Shown here: positions 7,543 through 7,784 of the stretch, piece by piece
Position numbering within the stretch: position 1 is the stretch's first letter
Layout: each line of letters starts with the position of its first letter
Source: Clostridia bacterium
GTDB taxonomy: Bacteria; Bacillota_A; Clostridia; Peptostreptococcales; JAAYPU01
Length of the DNA stretch: 7,784 nucleotides
NCBI GenBank assembly: GCA_022360735.1
Contig: JAKSCF010000387.1
Location: 1-7,784 of the forward strand
Direction of reading: 5' to 3'
Position numbers and translations under genes: made by a program
Notes under the pieces: model-generated
Databases searched by the model: none
What the model was told of the DNA's origin: nothing
Seen by the model: the letters and a program-made list of their open reading frames with translations, nothing else

Positions 7543-7700
7543 TTTACTGCTATTACTATATTGGAGCAACTATGCCCACCTCTTCTGAAATAGAGTTAGG
7601 TCCTGAACAGTGGCCACAGCTTATTTTAGGCGCATTAATTATTTTGATAATTATTAATATGGTAAGAATATATCAAAAAAAAATAACAACACTCCATTAA
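7488..7700 (+). CDS. tctB: TctB-like small membrane subunit, truncated by inverted repeat
   Basis: A 70-codon reading frame resembling the N-terminal part of TctB, the small membrane protein of tripartite tricarboxylate transporters, normally about 140-160 residues with four membrane segments. It has a first hydrophobic helix (about residues 8-25), a short loop containing LGPEQWPQLILG, comparable to the LGPxxFPxLL block after TctB helix 1, and a second hydrophobic helix (about 45-58). Only residues up to about 62-65 are authentic. From base 7674 the sequence is a reversed copy of the gene's own start, giving the tail ITTLH and a stop at 7698. The start is uncertain: GTG at 7488 or TTG at 7497, the latter better spaced from GAGTGA (7486-7491). 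Position after tctC fits tctC-tctB-tctA order. The truncation may be an assembly artefact rather than a real mutation. Confidence 0.75.
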   Translation: MIILVFELLFNGVLLFFFVYCYYYIGATMPTSSEIELGPEQWPQLILGALIILIIINMVRIYQKKITTLH

Positions 7701-7784
7701 ACAAGAGCTCAAATACCAAGATGATCACTCGCTTTCTTAATATTTCAAGGTTAGAGGCAGCTTACGCTGCCCCTACTTTATCAA
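7674..7784 (-). repeat. Right arm of 111-bp perfect inverted repeat, at window end
   Basis: This is the exact reverse complement of 7432-7542. It begins inside the tctB frame at a C followed by nine A and runs to the last base of the window. Read on the minus strand it contains the tctB start again, but after the repeat boundary that frame meets a stop within seven codons (DIFLPY then TAA), so it does not encode a second working tctB. It therefore looks like a fold-back copy, either a sequencing, amplification or assembly chimera at a contig end, or a real inverted duplication. Confidence 0.97.

Noticed and set aside
7432..7784. MITE, insertion sequence or phase-variable invertible element
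   Set aside because: The arms contain the tctC-tctB gap and the tctB start, the spacer continues the tctB frame, and there is no transposase, recombinase or target-site duplication in view.

Overview
The window looks like an operon for fermentative citrate use from a low-GC anaerobic Firmicute, probably a clostridium. The grounds are AT-rich DNA with very AT-rich gaps, strong GGAGG-type ribosome binding sites, AGA/AAA/ATA-rich codon use and the citrate lyase gene order citC-citD-citE-citF. The class-level assignment is inference; genus cannot be told from this sequence. Every supported gene is on the + strand.

Layout. Bases 1-252 are non-coding. They hold an AT-rich repeat cluster that looks like an operator (32-75) and a good sigma-A-type promoter (189-216). 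A membrane hybrid histidine kinase follows (253-2526), with a large extracytoplasmic sensor region, kinase core and C-terminal receiver domain. Its stop overlaps the start of citC (2523-3578, citrate lyase ligase) by 4 bp. Next come citD (acyl carrier subunit), citE (beta subunit) and citF (alpha subunit), tightly packed up to 6345. An 80-base gap with a stem-loop leads to tctC (6426-7427), the lipoprotein binding protein of a tripartite tricarboxylate transporter. A short gap with a GNRA-loop hairpin then leads to the start of tctB (7488 onward), the small membrane subunit.

How it works together (inference from families). TctC with TctB and an expected TctA would import citrate or a related tricarboxylate. 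The CitDEF complex, activated by CitC-catalysed acetylation of the CitD prosthetic group, would split citrate into acetate and oxaloacetate. The kinase would sense an extracellular ligand and signal through its receiver to a partner not encoded here. The genes for making and attaching the prosthetic group (citX, citG) and the transporter channel subunit tctA are not in the window.

The most striking feature is at the right edge. Bases 7432-7542 are repeated exactly, in reverse orientation, at 7674-7784 (111 bp with no mismatch), the last base of the window. The second copy begins inside tctB at a C-plus-nine-A tract and cuts the gene to 70 codons. This is either a fold-back (template-switch) assembly or amplification chimera at a contig end, or a real inverted duplication. 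The artefact is more likely. I found no CRISPR array, tRNA, rRNA, insertion sequence or clear novel defence or mobile system.
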